A DNA stretch of 64,000 nucleotides from Icerya purchasi (GCA_039619475.1 CM077116.1:3100001-3164000); one strand, 5' to 3'; shown: positions 10,750 through 22,720, counted from the stretch's first letter. Notes: a model not told the origin generated them from the sequence alone. Made by a program: numbers and translations.

Positions 10750-11880
10750 CAATGTGTTAAATATCAATTAGAGTCGGTACCAAAAACTGCAACCATTAAA
10801 AACCCACTTTTAACGAGTATAACTGTATTACAATTACATATTTCAGATATTTTCAATACTTTGGAATTAATAAAAAGCAATGAAGCCGGCTTTAACTTAA
10901 TGAAAAACTTATCACGATAATTTTAACAGAGTTCACTTATAAACAGCAATCCCTATGATTTCCGTCTATTGGCGAAGAAGCTCTTAACACGCCTGCGACT
11001 ATAGTTTTTCTTCGGTCCTATCATCCCTTTTTTCTGACGTCGTTTCCACCGCATTTTTTTCGTCGTCTGTCGATTGCAAATTTCTAGCGAGTTTATTTTT
11101 CTTTTACATTGCCAACTTTTACAGTTCGATTGTAGCGTTTCTTAAATTCCTTCCACCGTTCAATTTTCATCCGTCTGCTTTAGCTTCCGTTAATCGCATC
11201 AAATTTTAATTTATGTTCGTGCAATGCTTTATTTATTTTGCTTTTAGTTAGTGCACTCTACTGGTGAAAAAAGGGAAAATAAATTGTCTCGATTATTCGC
11301 TAGGACTGATAGGTTCGGGGCAGCTATTCTTCTAGCGAGCAAAACTGTTCGGGATTTCGCATGATTTATCGCGTATTTTATTTACTCAGTTGTTTCTCGG
11401 TTCTTATAAAACGCTGGTTCTTCGTCGGATGCTGTTAAAATCCGGAAATAGCTTAACGTTTTTCCGACTGTTTATGAAATAACTGCACAAATAAACACGA
11501 GGCGGCAAAACTCGCTGAAGCTGGCCCAGCAAGGCTAGTTCTAAATGGAGGTTTGACTTGTATTAACCGTTACCGAAGAGATCTCGATTAATTGTTTATA
11601 ATTAGTGATTAATTAGCGAGAGACAATTTTGTTTAATGAACCTGAAGACGTAACACCGGCGCCAATATTAATGGCTTATCCCAAATTGGTCGTCGGTTTT
11701 TTATACGCGTTTAAATTAATGAGCGCGACAAGTTCGTCCGAAATATATACACATATGCGTCATTTGAGAGCAATAATAATTACACGCTGGCGCGCGATCG
11801 CAAAAAAATAATTATCCATTATTTCGGTCATCGTAAAATACTACGAAAGGATAACACGAACTAATTAGCTAAGTAATATC
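10750..11880. other. Unique sequence, no gene recognised
   Basis: Non-repetitive within this window. A cluster of TAAT-core sites lies at 11585-11625 (GATTAATTG, TAATTAGTG, ATTAATTAG), which could bind homeodomain proteins. 11640-11815 is moderately CpG-rich with a 60-residue frame of no recognisable family. This is weak evidence for a regulatory region only. Confidence 0.25.
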
Positions 11881-11929
11881 TTCATTTTTAACGATTTTCA
11901 AAAAGAAGCAGCTTATATGATCGTTTTGG

Positions 11930-12140
11930 GTGTTTTTTATTTTTGGCATTTTTGTTCGCGCGTAACTTCTGATTATGTAAACCGATTTTTCACACTGATT
12001 CTTTGTCCGTTAAAAACTATAGGTAACACTTCCCATGTCGCCTAAATTTAAAATATCGCTTACTCGGCGAATAAAAAGAAATCAGACAAACGTACGAATA
12101 ATTTCATGTTGGCAACAACGCGTCATCATTGTCGAATTTT
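11930..12140 (+). repeat. Dispersed arthropod-type repeat, plus-strand copy
   Basis: It carries TTTGTTCGCGCGTAACTTCT, then an ACCGATTTTTCACACTGATTC block, then AAACGTACGAATAATTT. The first two blocks match 2281-2520 (inverted) and 30510-30740. The last part (AGACAAACGTACGAATAATTT...GCAACAAC) matches 63120-63200, which begins CAAGCGTACGGATAATTT. Confidence 0.6.
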
Positions 12141-13870
12141 AAACTGAAGTCTTAATTCTGAGTCGGGTTCCACGGTTATTAACCGTAGGCAGGTAAAAAG
12201 ACTAAACGCAGTATTTTTTTTTTTGCTACTTGATTCCGCTGTCGAATTTTTTTTTTTCTTTTCGAAAAACAACGGAAACGTTTATACGAAAATCAGAAGT
12301 GAAAAAATACCGCAAAAAATGTTTAATGTAAATATACACGAAACGACGACTTCGATTAATTATTCCATTCCAAGTCCAGTACTGTATAAATCCCACCCGC
12401 CTTATCAGTACTGATATAGGAAGCCTTATTGATATTTGGCGTGACATGTACATTGAAGTGTTCGGAGTTCCAGAAAAGAAGGAAAGAAAAGTAATCTAAA
12501 TAAAGAGTTGTAAACGAACAAACGTTTTATTACAAATTGAAAGAAAAGAAAAAAGTAAACGGAGACGAATTTCTTTTACTTTTTCTTAATTTTCTGAGGC
12601 TTAGGAAAAGAAGCAGAAAGTGTATTTAAAAAGTTAATGACCGAAAAGTAAAGTTAATACAGATTTATTAAGCGTAAATAACTTTTATTAATCTAATAGT
12701 ATATTTTAAATAATTTTATAAGTTAATTAACTTGCCTTTAATTTTTATTGTTTTTTTTTATATTAAAATTAGAAAAACTATTGCTTTAAGTTCATTTACA
12801 ACAATTTTTATGAAAAATTACATTGTTTATTACAGTGTTCATTGATATAAAAGGAACTTCTGGTAATGTAAACGTAAATTAAGGTTTGACGTATAGATGA
12901 AAAAAAACATCGGAAGAATACAAAGATTTGAGTAACATTTAAAAGGAACTAAATAAAACTAGCATATTATCAAAGGCAATGAATAAAATGAAAAATTAAA
13001 CTGGAAGATATAAAAAAAAAAAACCATCACGTTTATAGTAAAAAGTATGAAATGAATGAATGTAGAAATAAAAGCGATATATATTTTAAATTTTCTTATA
13101 TCTATGTCTGGAGTCGTTTATATATATATTTAATCTTTGCCCATAGATTTTTAGTAGTAGAAAATTAAGAAACAATAATATATAAAAGTCCTGAAAGGTT
13201 CTATATTTGTTTTAGCTTTACTTTTGTTTTTGGTCAGCTAAAATGCTCACGATGATTTTTTTCAACAAAGATTAAAGAAGAAATTCTAGTGTAAAAAAAT
13301 CAAATAAACATAAAAAATAATAAATATTAAGTCGTTAGCAGTGAAAAAATAAAGTCAGTGAATCAAAAAAAGGGGAAAAACGGTTAAAATAAAGGTTTTT
13401 CGCACTGTTATATGTGTCGCACGACTTGGAAAAAATCTTAAAAAATACAATTATGAATTTTTCGCTCCGTTCTACAAGATTAAAATGGCATATTTTGTTA
13501 AAAATACTTCTAAAATTGCATTTTAAGGTACAAATAACTTTTCTAGAAGGTTGAATGGTTGTTGTTGGACCTAGAAAAAGTTTTACTTAAAATTAATCAC
13601 ATTTATTACACTGATGAATTTTTTCTAGTAATTTCAATAATTGGAATGCAAAAAACTAAATTAAAATTTTTGGGATTTGTTCTTTATTTTATAATTTAAC
13701 CAATATTTTTCAACATTAAAAAAAAAAAAACTTATCTTAACCTGTGGAGTACTCTATTTGTCACAAGTCGATATTCTTAAAAAATACGATTCTGTCATCT
13801 TCCTTCTTTTATTCCTCAATCTTTCGATCGGTGATCAATCATGAAGGAGTTAATTATGTAATAGTTTTGT
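12141..13870. other. AT-rich sequence without recognisable genes
   Basis: Mostly very AT-rich. A short reading at about 13567-13640 (LDLEKVLLKINH) faintly resembles RT motif A of RTE elements (LDLEKAFD..N), but with no supporting flank it is not called. Confidence 0.4.
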
Positions 13871-13949
13871 TAAGTTCTTTCCTTGTATTTATTCTTACTG
13901 AAAGCTCCTGTTTTTTTTAATTTTTTTACCTTCCTAGTTTATTTTCCCT

Positions 13950-14280
13950 TCCTGTCGCTACTAAATTTCTCTTACCTGAAATTGCTAAACAAGAATTTAC
14001 ACACATTATTCACTGTCTATTTCGTTCTCATACCCTCACATTTACCCGACGGGTCTAAAAGCCTTCATGGTGCTGGTGCCCCTTTCGTTCTTCCATTTTC
14101 AGTCTACTCGGAGTCATTTAAATTGCCGTTCTTTTGTCCGATCTTTGCCGTGGAACTAACTGCAGTATTCTATTCAATTTTATTTATTTGGTCTTCTCAC
14201 AATTCTCATAAATACTTAATAATATCTAACTATAAAAGTGTTCTCGTAGCTGTCTGCTCCCCTTCTCTTTCCTAATCATG
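13950..14280 (+). mobile_element. LINE RNase H domain fragment
   Basis: Within an open frame at 13883-14275 the residues HLPDGSKSLHGAGAPFVLP, then AVELTAVFYSILF, then KYLIISNYKSVL reproduce RNase H motifs of I-type LINEs (TDGSK..GAG, AELxAI, IxSDSxSAL). The first Asp and the Glu are retained, while the 'SDS' aspartate reads Asn (ISNYKS). The frame stops at about 14273 before the C-terminal zinc knuckle. A parallel domain lies at 33530-33760. It is a truncated relic with no RT upstream in frame. Confidence 0.7.
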
Positions 14281-14340
14281 TGCTATTCCTTTATTATCCA
14301 AAATGCAGTTTTTAATTATTATTGTAATATGAATATAATT

Positions 14341-14520
14341 TCAATTTGGTGCCGAATCTAATAAGTGTTAGTGTCGTATACGAATTATGATATCACCGCT
14401 TAAAAAATATCACTCTGAAATACATTTTTTATCGAATAATTATTTTTTGCTTTTTAGTGCATTTTTATTCAATTTTAATAATAACTCCTGAAGTGTCGGT
14501 ATTTTTTTGTTTAAAAAAAA
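14341..14520 (+). repeat. Solo copy of the 1.2-1.9 kb palindromic repeat arm
   Basis: ATATCACTCTGAAATACATT, then TTTTTAGTGCATTTTTATT, then AACTCCTGAAGTGTCGGTAT follow the same order as the right arm of the palindrome (1815-1912). There is no inverted partner here. Confidence 0.7.
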
Positions 14521-15303
14521 GAAATGTATACCTCACTGATTTAAGATTTTGTCAAGGATTTTACAAAAGTAAAATTCAAAAGCCGTATATCGAGGCGAAA
14601 ATAGGAGTATGATAAAAACGGCCTTAAAAGTAGACAACGCGAAATTTTAGAAAACTGAAAATTTTTAATTTTTAAGTTCTACAAAAACGAGTAAAAGAAG
14701 CGACGGCGTTGAAGTGAAAAGGGGAATGGAAATTAGTCGTGCATTCGGGGGAAAAAAGGAATTGCATAGCGAAAAAATGAAGCTAAATCTAAGTAAAAAG
14801 GGCCTGTATTTTCTTATCCGTTCGAGAAGTCGGAACAAAAAGACTAAGAATCTTTCAGATATACCGATGCCATAGTAATAAATAATTGCTGTAATATTAA
14901 ATAATCGTTATTTACTGTTTTAATTTATTCGAGCTTTCAACTGTGTCAGTATTTTCAACGTGATTGGAAGCGAAGTCTATTCGAATAAAATAATAAGTCT
15001 CGAGAAAACCGATGCAGAAGTCTAAAATTAATAAATAAGTAATACCTTTCTGAAAGGACAACTGTGCCGCTCTCGAATAACGATATAGCGGATGAAATTG
15101 TAAATAAAAAGAACGATGCGTGTATCAGTGTGTACACACGGAGTGAAACTTCTTTGGCTTATACGTATTAAATTCGATAATAAAGATTTATTTTAAATTA
15201 ATTTTTAGGATGAAAAAGGTATCAGTATAAACAAAATTTTCATTTTCAATAAATAATAAATCTAAAAAATTTTATTATGTACATTTATAAACAAGTATCA
15301 TTA

Positions 15304-15612
15304 TCATTGGTCTATTTCAGTTATGCTTATGGGTGTTTCAGTACATACTTTTGTTATCAAAGGCTTGTAGTAACTAAAATAAGAAATATAAGTTTTGCAC
15401 TCAATATCATCTAAAAATCTTGAAAACACTGCAGCAATCGTTGTATTTGATTTTGTTGTTGATATCATCGCGTTATTTTGTAGAGATAAGTTCAAATTGT
15501 CTTTTAAAAATTCAATCAATTGTAAAGAGTTGTCTAAAGCAAAATTGGCATTAAAATCTCCACTTAAAATTATAGGTATTTTGTCATACACGTTGATTTT
15601 AGCGAGGTGTCC
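15304..15612 (-). pseudogene. EEP/APE-like endonuclease fragment (Helentron- or LINE-derived)
   Basis: A 95-residue minus-strand open stretch reads IPIILSGDFNANF near its N-terminus, then TTKSNTTIAAVFSR, then YISYFSYYKPLIT near its C-terminus. GDFN is the metal/phosphate-site motif of exonuclease-endonuclease-phosphatase domains, and 'TTIDAVFSR...SYFSYHKP' is the C-terminal part, with the His of the SDH/SYH position read here as Tyr. The style (short, with SYFSYHKP) is closest to the endonuclease domain I remember from Helentron-type rolling-circle transposons, but a LINE endonuclease is also possible. The N-terminal half of the domain is missing and a stop closes the frame at 15304. It is a dead fragment. 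The initiator ATG is internal, not a real start. Confidence 0.6.
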
Positions 15613-15963
15613 TTATGATTTAAAAACTCACTAACAGACTAAATGTATCTTATCTTATATATTTAAAGAGCCTTGCTCTTGTCGTTGCCGTACGCTACAT
15701 AGCGCGTTGGCGCAACCTATTCGTACATTTAGCTGTACCGATATAGGTTGTGTACCAGGCAATTGTTTATATGCAACGCAGGTGTACACACGCAAGACTT
15801 CATTCGGAACTGATAGTAATCGTTTGATTTATCGATATACAAATGCAGTCCGTTCGGTGTGGGTCTGCTGTGTACTGACCTAGCGCGCATATGATGTTGT
15901 ACGTGGTGGTTTGCCATTGCCTTCCAACGTGACTATTAGCGATTATTTATTTTATTTAATTCT

Positions 15964-16068
15964 TGTAATAAGTTCGTCGTCGCTCGGGATCGAACCCGTG
16001 ACCGCCATATCGGAAGTCAAGCGCTCTAGCAACTAGGCTATCGAGTGGTGTGTACACGTACTTATTAC

Positions 16069-16069
<1 letters not shown>
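15964..16069 (-). repeat. tRNA-like (SINE head) unit flanked by a 10-bp inverted repeat
   Basis: On the minus strand the sequence shows a pol III A-box-like TAGCCTAGTTGCTAGAG (plus 16024-16040) and a B-box GGTTCGATCCC (plus 15986-15996) at tRNA-like spacing. This indicates a tRNA-derived SINE head or tRNA pseudogene. TGTAATAAGT (15964-15973) and ACTTATTACA (16060-16069) are perfect reverse complements bracketing it. On the minus strand it may continue into a body down to about 15660, containing GGAAGGCAATGGCAAACCAC (15902-15921). No clean tRNA cloverleaf was confirmed. Confidence 0.65.

Positions 16070-16071
<2 letters not shown>

Positions 16072-16100
<29 letters not shown>
16072..16100. repeat. 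(TA)n microsatellite
   Basis: About 14 TA units directly beside the tRNA-like unit. Confidence 0.9.
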
Positions 16101-16105
<5 letters not shown>

Positions 16106-19100
16106 TGCTCATAAACTATATACTATACGAAATCCCGTAGTATAAATACTTAACTATACATTTACTCATTTTGGTATTCTACTAGACCCAGACAGACACT
16201 TATACATACTTACACATACACACAAATACATACCTACCTTACGTTTAACGCGTAACGAAAATTTTTCCCTACTGTACCATAAGAAGTTTCACTTCAAAAA
16301 TAGAAAAGAAAGAAGACCTGCTACTTGGTTCTATGAGCACGATACACATGAAATTTAATTGAAAATTGAATATTTATAATACATAGTATATATACGTTTT
16401 TGCAATGTTGTACTTATATATCTTTTTGGAAATTGAGCTCTGGAACACTGTAGTAGTCTGTTGGCTGTCGATTTTCGGGTTTTTTACTGAAGAAATTTAA
16501 AATATTCTTAAAGTATAGTGTTTTCTTCGATGATTAATTTATTATAGTTATTTTGAATTATTGTGTGTCTAAAAGATATTTTACGAGAAATAATTGACAT
16601 ATTTAATAAAAAAGAGTAGAAAATACGCAAAAGTGCGAAGGCCGTACACGGAAGCTTTGCCTAAAGTTTGTTGGAATATTACAAATTAAAAGGCTTTTCA
16701 CATACAGTTAAATGCATAAATGTCGGATTTCTCTGTTACTGTCGATTTATTGAAAAGCTGTACATACATCGGTTAACTGATTAAAGTGCACTGGCTTTAG
16801 TTATCGCTGCTCTTTTAATCGAAAATATTGTTTAAACGGGGAGCTGGTTTCCGAACTTGTTTGCTGATAGATTCGCTTTCATTTTAAATGGAACATTTTT
16901 GAAGAAGTCGGGGAAAAAGGAAAAATTATCGGAAGCATATTTATTAAAAATTAGCCGCATTATTCGATGAAAAAGGGCGACGTGTTGTTTAAGCGGGTGC
17001 TGATCGGTTGCGTCGTTTAATAATTCATAAGTCTGATTCTTACCGAGGAAGCTAGTTTTGCTATAGGAATATCCCGACAGGTTTGAGACAGGATATATGC
17101 CGCGGACTGTCCATTTCAACCGAATTCGGATTTATTATAATATTCTTCGACTTGGTCATTCTTGAATGCTTTAGCATTTAATAAATTCAAATCATTTGGG
17201 ACAGCGGTTCAGGGAAACATTTTGCGAATCGGGATATTTTCAATTTGGCAGTTTCTTCAAAATATCCTTCCAGCGATTAATTTGCATAAAACTTGCAACT
17301 TATTTTAAACGTTACAAAAACGGAGAAAGTTATATTTATATATATATATATATATATATTTTAGGCCGCTCTTCGAAATGTTATTTTAATTGACAAACTC
17401 GCGTGTATAGTTTGCTGAATAACGTTTATTTTTTAAAGATATATACTCAATTTAATTAACCCGAAAATGATAAGCAAGGTCCCGGAATCTGACGATATGT
17501 CATTGTTTTTTACTACTCGTACTACACGTTTATACCATAATGCTGTAGCGACATGTCGTGCACCGTTTTTTGTCATTTTTCGCAATTTTCGATTTTATAA
17601 GTTATTTTTACACTCTTTACAGGTCGTTTTCGAAATCGACTTCTTTTCGAAAATTCAGAATTTGTTTTCTGAAAAGGAAAAAAAATCAACTACAGAAAAT
17701 GAAATAAGTCGAATTTTTATTTTTCCACCGCTTTCTAAAATTCATCGGTAGCGGGCCTAGTGAATTTCTTTGAAATAAATTGTGTTCACGTACGTATCTG
17801 TTATGGGTCTCGACTATATTTACGCAAAAGGTGCAGTCAAAACCTCGATCGAAGTTGAGAGCGGTGTTTTTTTCTAATTTAGTACAAAAATTTTCTATGT
17901 GATAATCTTTAACGTATGATGTTTTTTTTTTTTTTTTTCCGTAAATGTCGTTAATAATCTAAATAATTTTTTAATTTTACTATATATTAACTGTTACGTT
18001 TTCTTTTTGCAGATATGTTTAATAATTTCAATTTTAATTTAAAATTTGTACTACTTGTTTAAGTAATTTTTTTGCTAATATTTTGGAATACCAAAGTCAC
18101 CTTTCGGTGTCTCAAGATCATCCACGGACGGAGCCTGACGAACGGACAACAACGAATTCTAAAGATACGTACTTAATTTGGCCCACAGGAATAAATAATA
18201 AAATTTAAAATGTTGACCAGTATCAATATTTACAAAGCTAATAGAAGTCATACCTCTCCGGACATACATGAGGAAAAGACGATAAGATTGTAGAAAAGTT
18301 AAAACGTGGTTAATGGAGTAGTGGAAAAAGTAGGCTAAACATTTCTCAGTATCAAGTAATGCATATGATCGCTCTGTTTTGTTTATCTTGTTTGTTATAT
18401 TAAATATTATTATGTTTTTTAGTTTATACGTGTCTTTGTAAAGCATAATAATTTACCCTTCCTATATGTATCTCCTTTCGGATGTTGTGTGTTAAATAAA
18501 ACTAGCGCTTAACGCTCTAATGCTATAGTTTAAGAATATTTGTATAGTATTTGTTTTTAATAATAAACGGTGATAAGCGTGCCGGGCACCCGTATACGGG
18601 CAGCATTGCTCAGCGGCATCCACAACTTCAAATCAAGTATCAAATATTTTTATTATAAAATTCCACACGTGAGCAAAAAAGCGCGAGCAGTGGACTATAA
18701 TAGATGCGCACGAGAAGAGAATATTATAAAAAGAAGGTTTTACGTTAACTTTTAAATTTAAAATTATAATATCCTATTAGTACATTTAAATCAAGTAATA
18801 AAATAAAAATAAACCAATCGCATATAAAGACAAATGAAAATAACTTTAAAAATAACTGTAAAAAGAATAAGTATGCACAACCGCATGTACCACCCATTCA
18901 TTGAATCTTCACTCTTTACATTTCATACATACATTCAGCCACAATAATATCCCATCATATTGTGTACTTGAAGTCGCGAAAGTATTTTAAACACACACAC
19001 ACACACATTCACAAATACTGCAATAAGTAAAGTAAATATTGGAACAGCTAATTTTTCCCACTTTTATTTATTTATTTATATTTTATTTATAAAGTACTAG

Positions 19101-19115
19101 AACATAAGTGCTTTC
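16101..19115. other. Mostly unexplained AT-rich sequence
   Basis: Contains a (TA)n tract at about 17331-17360, a poly-T at about 17921-17938, an (AC)n tract at about 18992-19007, and at 18589-18640 a block (GGGCAGCATTGCTCAGCGGC) that is the reverse complement of 10030-10060, probably a retroelement 3' UTR. Frames of up to 95 residues (16832-17119 minus; 17467-17751 plus) have no recognisable domain. Confidence 0.4.
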
Positions 19116-19117
19116 CA

Positions 19118-20022
19118 TATTACTTTTTCGCCGAAGCTATTTAATGCTATCCTTGAATACGCTCTAAGAAGGCTATAATGGGAAACCAACGGGATCAATA
19201 TAAATGGGAAATACATAAACCATCTTCGTTTTGCGGACGACATCGTACTAATAGCAAAAAATCAAGAACAGCTTCAAAAAATGATGCTGTAACTAGAAAA
19301 AACGCTGAAGGAAATTGGTTTGAGAATAAATCTAGAAAAAACGAGGGTTGTGAAATATGAAGAAGATGAAGAAAATGGCATAAATATTAATTTAGAACAA
19401 GGTCCCGTAGAAACGGTAAACACCTTCGTACATTTAGGGAAGAAATTTACAACGGAGACAAACAGCCATACAGAGGAAATGAAAAGAAGAATACAACTCG
19501 GATGGATAGCGTTTTTGGTAAAATGAAAAAGATTCTGCAAACTAAAATCAGTCCAGCGAACCGAGCTAAACTGTTTAATCAGTGCATTATACCAGTGCTG
19601 AGCTATGGAGCAAAAACCTGGCCTTTAACAAAAGAATTAATGGATAAGATTGGAAAGATAAATGGAACGTGTGCTGCTGGGAATAAGACTAAAAGACAAA
19701 ATCAGGAACACTGATATACGAAAAAACACCGAGTTCGAGGACACCGTAGCTAGGATAGCAATAAACAAATGGAACTGGGCAGGGCATGTAGCACGAATGA
19801 CAGAGGCAGATGGACGAAGGAGATACTGAACTGGCGACCATATACTGGAAGGCGAAAACGAGGAAGACCCCCGAGAAGATGGACAGATGACATAATACGA
19901 CAGGCAGGTCATACATGGATACGCGAGGCTCAGGACAGGCAACGGTGGATAAAATTTGGGAGAGATCTACGCCTACCATTGGTGTCAGAAAGCTTAAAGA
20001 AGAAGAAGAACAACAACAACAT
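19118..20022 (+). mobile_element. RTE-clade LINE 3' part (RT end and C-terminal domain)
   Basis: Joined across frames, the translation contains SPKLFNAILEYALRRL, HLRFADDIVLIAKNQ (the RT YADD-type box), GLRINLEKTRVV, FVHLGKKFTTET, IPVLSYGAKTWPLTKE, NKQMELGRACSTNDRGRWT-like residues, and finally RGRPPRRWTDDI with W.REAQDR.RW. These are the classic end of insect RTE 'endonuclease-reverse transcriptase' ORFs. At least three frame changes and several stops are present. The 3' end is an (AAG)n(AAC)n simple tail at about 19998-20022, typical of RTE elements. The 5' half is missing (truncated at about 19118). Confidence 0.8.
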
Positions 20023-20023
20023 A

Positions 20024-20230
20024 AGTATAAAGTCAATAATTTACGCCTGTGTTTGGGATTATTTAGTAAAGTTTTTACATCTTCCGGTAAATAGTTGTAC
20101 ATAACAGTTCCAGCATTCTGTATTTGAATTCTTGTATGAAATTTATAATATTTAGGAATTTGGGCGTAATAATCTTTAGCAGACCTAGTTGAAACAGATT
20201 TAAAAGCAATCTTAAATTTGCTCCCATTTG
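20024..20230 (-). mobile_element. LINE ORF2 C-terminus (CR1/Jockey-type), minus strand
   Basis: Reverse translation gives RSAKDYYAQIPKYYKFHTR followed by IQIQNAGTVMYNYLPEDVK and then NNPKHRRKLLT. The NAG..YN.LP..(I/V)K motif followed by a short basic tail is the usual end of CR1/Jockey-group ORF2 proteins. It abuts the RTE tail at 20022, so the RTE may have inserted into it or next to it. It is flanked on its other side by the AAT microsatellite. Confidence 0.65.
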
Positions 20231-20253
20231 CAAACTTATTTAAAAAAATAATG

Positions 20254-20358
<105 letters not shown>

Positions 20359-20808
20359 TATACCTTATTTCCGTACCATTTTGGTGTACTCTGTAAATAT
20401 TCGTTATTTTTAAGATGGCGGATTGTTTGTTAACCTCAAGTGCTAATTTTGCTCTTATTCATTTTAAACGCTGTTCCACACTTACCGCTTTCAGCATTTT
20501 TAATGGAAGATAAAAATTACAGCGGGCCGTGTAGAAATATTCGTACTGGAATCAGCCTCGCTAATAATTGCCGCAACACCAACAAGACTGATTTTTTATC
20601 TTTTTCAGTAATTTATATTACATATATGAATATCGTAACATGTCCAATTCAGTTAAGTTTATGGCTCACTTTAGTTGTTTACCTTTTGTATAAATATGAC
20701 TGTTAAATTTAATTAGGTCGTAATTCTACTGATAGAAAAGTGCATATTATTTTTACGATAGTTTACTTCCTCAATTGTAAAACTGTTAAAATTATTAAAT
20801 TTAATTCT

Positions 20809-20998
20809 CACTAGTTGTTCTTTTTTTTTTTATTTTGGTCTTTTTTGGGCGCTTCAACTACGGACATTAACCCGGGGCGCAGGTGAAATTTTTGAAAGTG
20901 CCAATGTACTACAGCGGGAATCGAACCCGGTTCTAATCAGGCGAATCACAATTAACTAACCATTTACGCCGCGGTAGTTAACTTACACTAGTTGTTCT
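20809..20998 (-). mobile_element. tRNA-derived SINE with 13-bp target-site duplication
   Basis: The body at 20822-20985 is on the minus strand. The head contains a pol III B-box GGGTTCGATTCCC (plus 20916-20928) and an A-box-like stretch (plus 20949-20968, TGGTTAGTTAATTG on the minus strand). The tail is A-rich, seen as the poly-T from 20821. CACTAGTTGTTCT occurs at 20809-20821 and again at 20986-20998: a perfect 13-bp duplication, the hallmark of LINE-mediated insertion. The 3' part (GGGTTAATGTCCGTAGTTGA) matches the copy at 40695-40822 (GGGTCAATGTCCATAGCTGA). About 164 bp in all. Confidence 0.9.
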
Positions 20999-20999
20999 G

Positions 21000-22185
21000 T
21001 TTCAGTTTAAAAAATATCGTGCTCCTGCTATATTACATAACCTCGAAAATACACGCTATCCTAAATATTGCGCCTTGCACAGTTTTCCGACTTTGCGATA
21101 TTATCCTTTACCTAAGTTAAATGCATATATATTCCGTGATCCGCTGTAAATTTTACGTTAAAAAAAAATGTTATAAGGTTAAACATTTTTTATTACTGAT
21201 TCTTTCTATATTCAGGCAGCGTAGTGCTAGAGCCTTTAAGGTGCTTGGCTACTAAATCAGAGGTATCATCGGTTTTCGGGAGTTGTCTCGTTCTGGATCC
21301 AAGTCGCTGTCCCAGCGATATATATCTAATCTGAAACTGAATATTAGTTTTATGCCAGATAATTATCTGGGGGAAAGTAAATGCGGATCTCAAGTAGAAA
21401 GGAACTGGTCCCAGTATTCTCTCATCAGATCTATTATTAAGTACATTATAAAAAGCTTAATTCGTCCATGGTACCTTATCAAGGATGTATATGGGACTTA
21501 CACTATTACTCGTTTTCTATATTCGACGAATTGTCCTTTAAAATTATTCTCGATTTACTGACATTTAAGTAAAACTTCTTACGCGTGTAACAGCAGATGT
21601 TTGAAATTAAAAATAAATAAGACGAACTGGAATTTGACCGTTAAATATGTATCGATAATAACCGAAAGTCATACGATGTTGATATTTATACGTTTAATTA
21701 TATTATAAATATTGTAATAATAAAAACACATTACACTTTAAGTATTATTATAATTTTACTATGAAAGGATAGGCTTCTGATAGAGCTGAAATAAGAAACA
21801 TAAATTATACTTTGCAGTTTCCGGAAATTTCTCGAAAAAAGCTATACTATCTTGTTGTTGATTGGTATCGTTAAATTATGGGTCCGTGAGAACTAGTCGG
21901 CTATTTTTATAAAATTTTATAATTTATTATAATTCTTTTAATTATCCTAAATTTTTTTTTATGTGTTTAATGATGATTAATATTGCAAGTTTCATTTCGT
22001 ATGTAAATAAAAGTTCACATTTTGTCGTTTATCACAGTCTCGCATAGACCAAAGTGCAGTTCCGGCGAATAAGTCGAAAAGGGAATCCCGGACGATTATT
22101 CAAGGCCGTATTTCTGTTTGTCTCATATAAACGCATGCATGTTTACGTTATTAATATTAAAATTTGTCGAACATATTATTTCTAC
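21000..22185. other. No recognisable feature
   Basis: AT-rich. The frames at 21193-21393 (minus) and 21283-21561 (plus) overlap in one moderately GC-rich patch but show no known domain. Confidence 0.4.
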
Positions 22186-22189
22186 TAGT

Positions 22190-22720
22190 GTGTTTGCCCA
22201 TAGGTCAAAAAATTCGATCATAATTATTATTAACAATTTGATGCTTATTTCCGAAATTTCCTTTTTTCGCTCGTATACATTCGTTCATTGTATATATGTA
22301 AAAATATACACTTTTATATGTACTTACAATAAAAAAACATTTCAATACCCTATTATAATTGAACCAAAAATAAATTCACTAAAATAACAGTAGTAAATAA
22401 TAAAAATTCGGCTTTAATTGATATTAAATGACATTTTAAGACTTAGTACTATGTAAAAAAAGCCAATGATGATGATTATTAAGAAAAATTAAAACATTTT
22501 AATAAGAACAGATTTACTGGCTACAGCGATTTCATTTTTCATTTTTGTATTAATTTTTTATTTATATAAGAAAAAAACTGTTTCCAAAATTTTTTTATCG
22601 ATAATATTAAAAATCGTCAATAGTAAGCAAAAAAAAGAAAAGAACAAAAAATAGAAAATCGATAAATAAACAGAGGAGAAAAAGGTACTAAATTGATCTT
22701 TGCCCATTTACATACAGAGG
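22190..22720 (-). repeat. Dispersed ~500-bp repeat, copy 1 (minus)
   Basis: The reverse complement runs from GGGCAAAGATCAATTTAGTA through TTTTCTCCTCTG, GTAGCCAGTAAATCTGTTCT, TTAATAATCATCATCATTGG and TATACAATGAACGAATGTAT. It shares these in the same order with 47259-47780 and 59388-59850. It is noncoding and AT-rich. No terminal repeats or duplication were identified, so the class is unknown. Confidence 0.75.

Noticed and set aside
13567..13640. RTE RT motif A (LDLEKVLLKINH)
   Set aside because: Single short match lacking the catalytic Asp context and any other RT motif nearby.
19169..19540. Separate genes in the overlapping short frames on both strands
   Set aside because: They are frame-shifted pieces and antisense shadows of one RTE relic.
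20916..20968. Functional tRNA gene
   Set aside because: The A/B boxes belong to a SINE with a poly-A tail and target-site duplication; no convincing acceptor stem.
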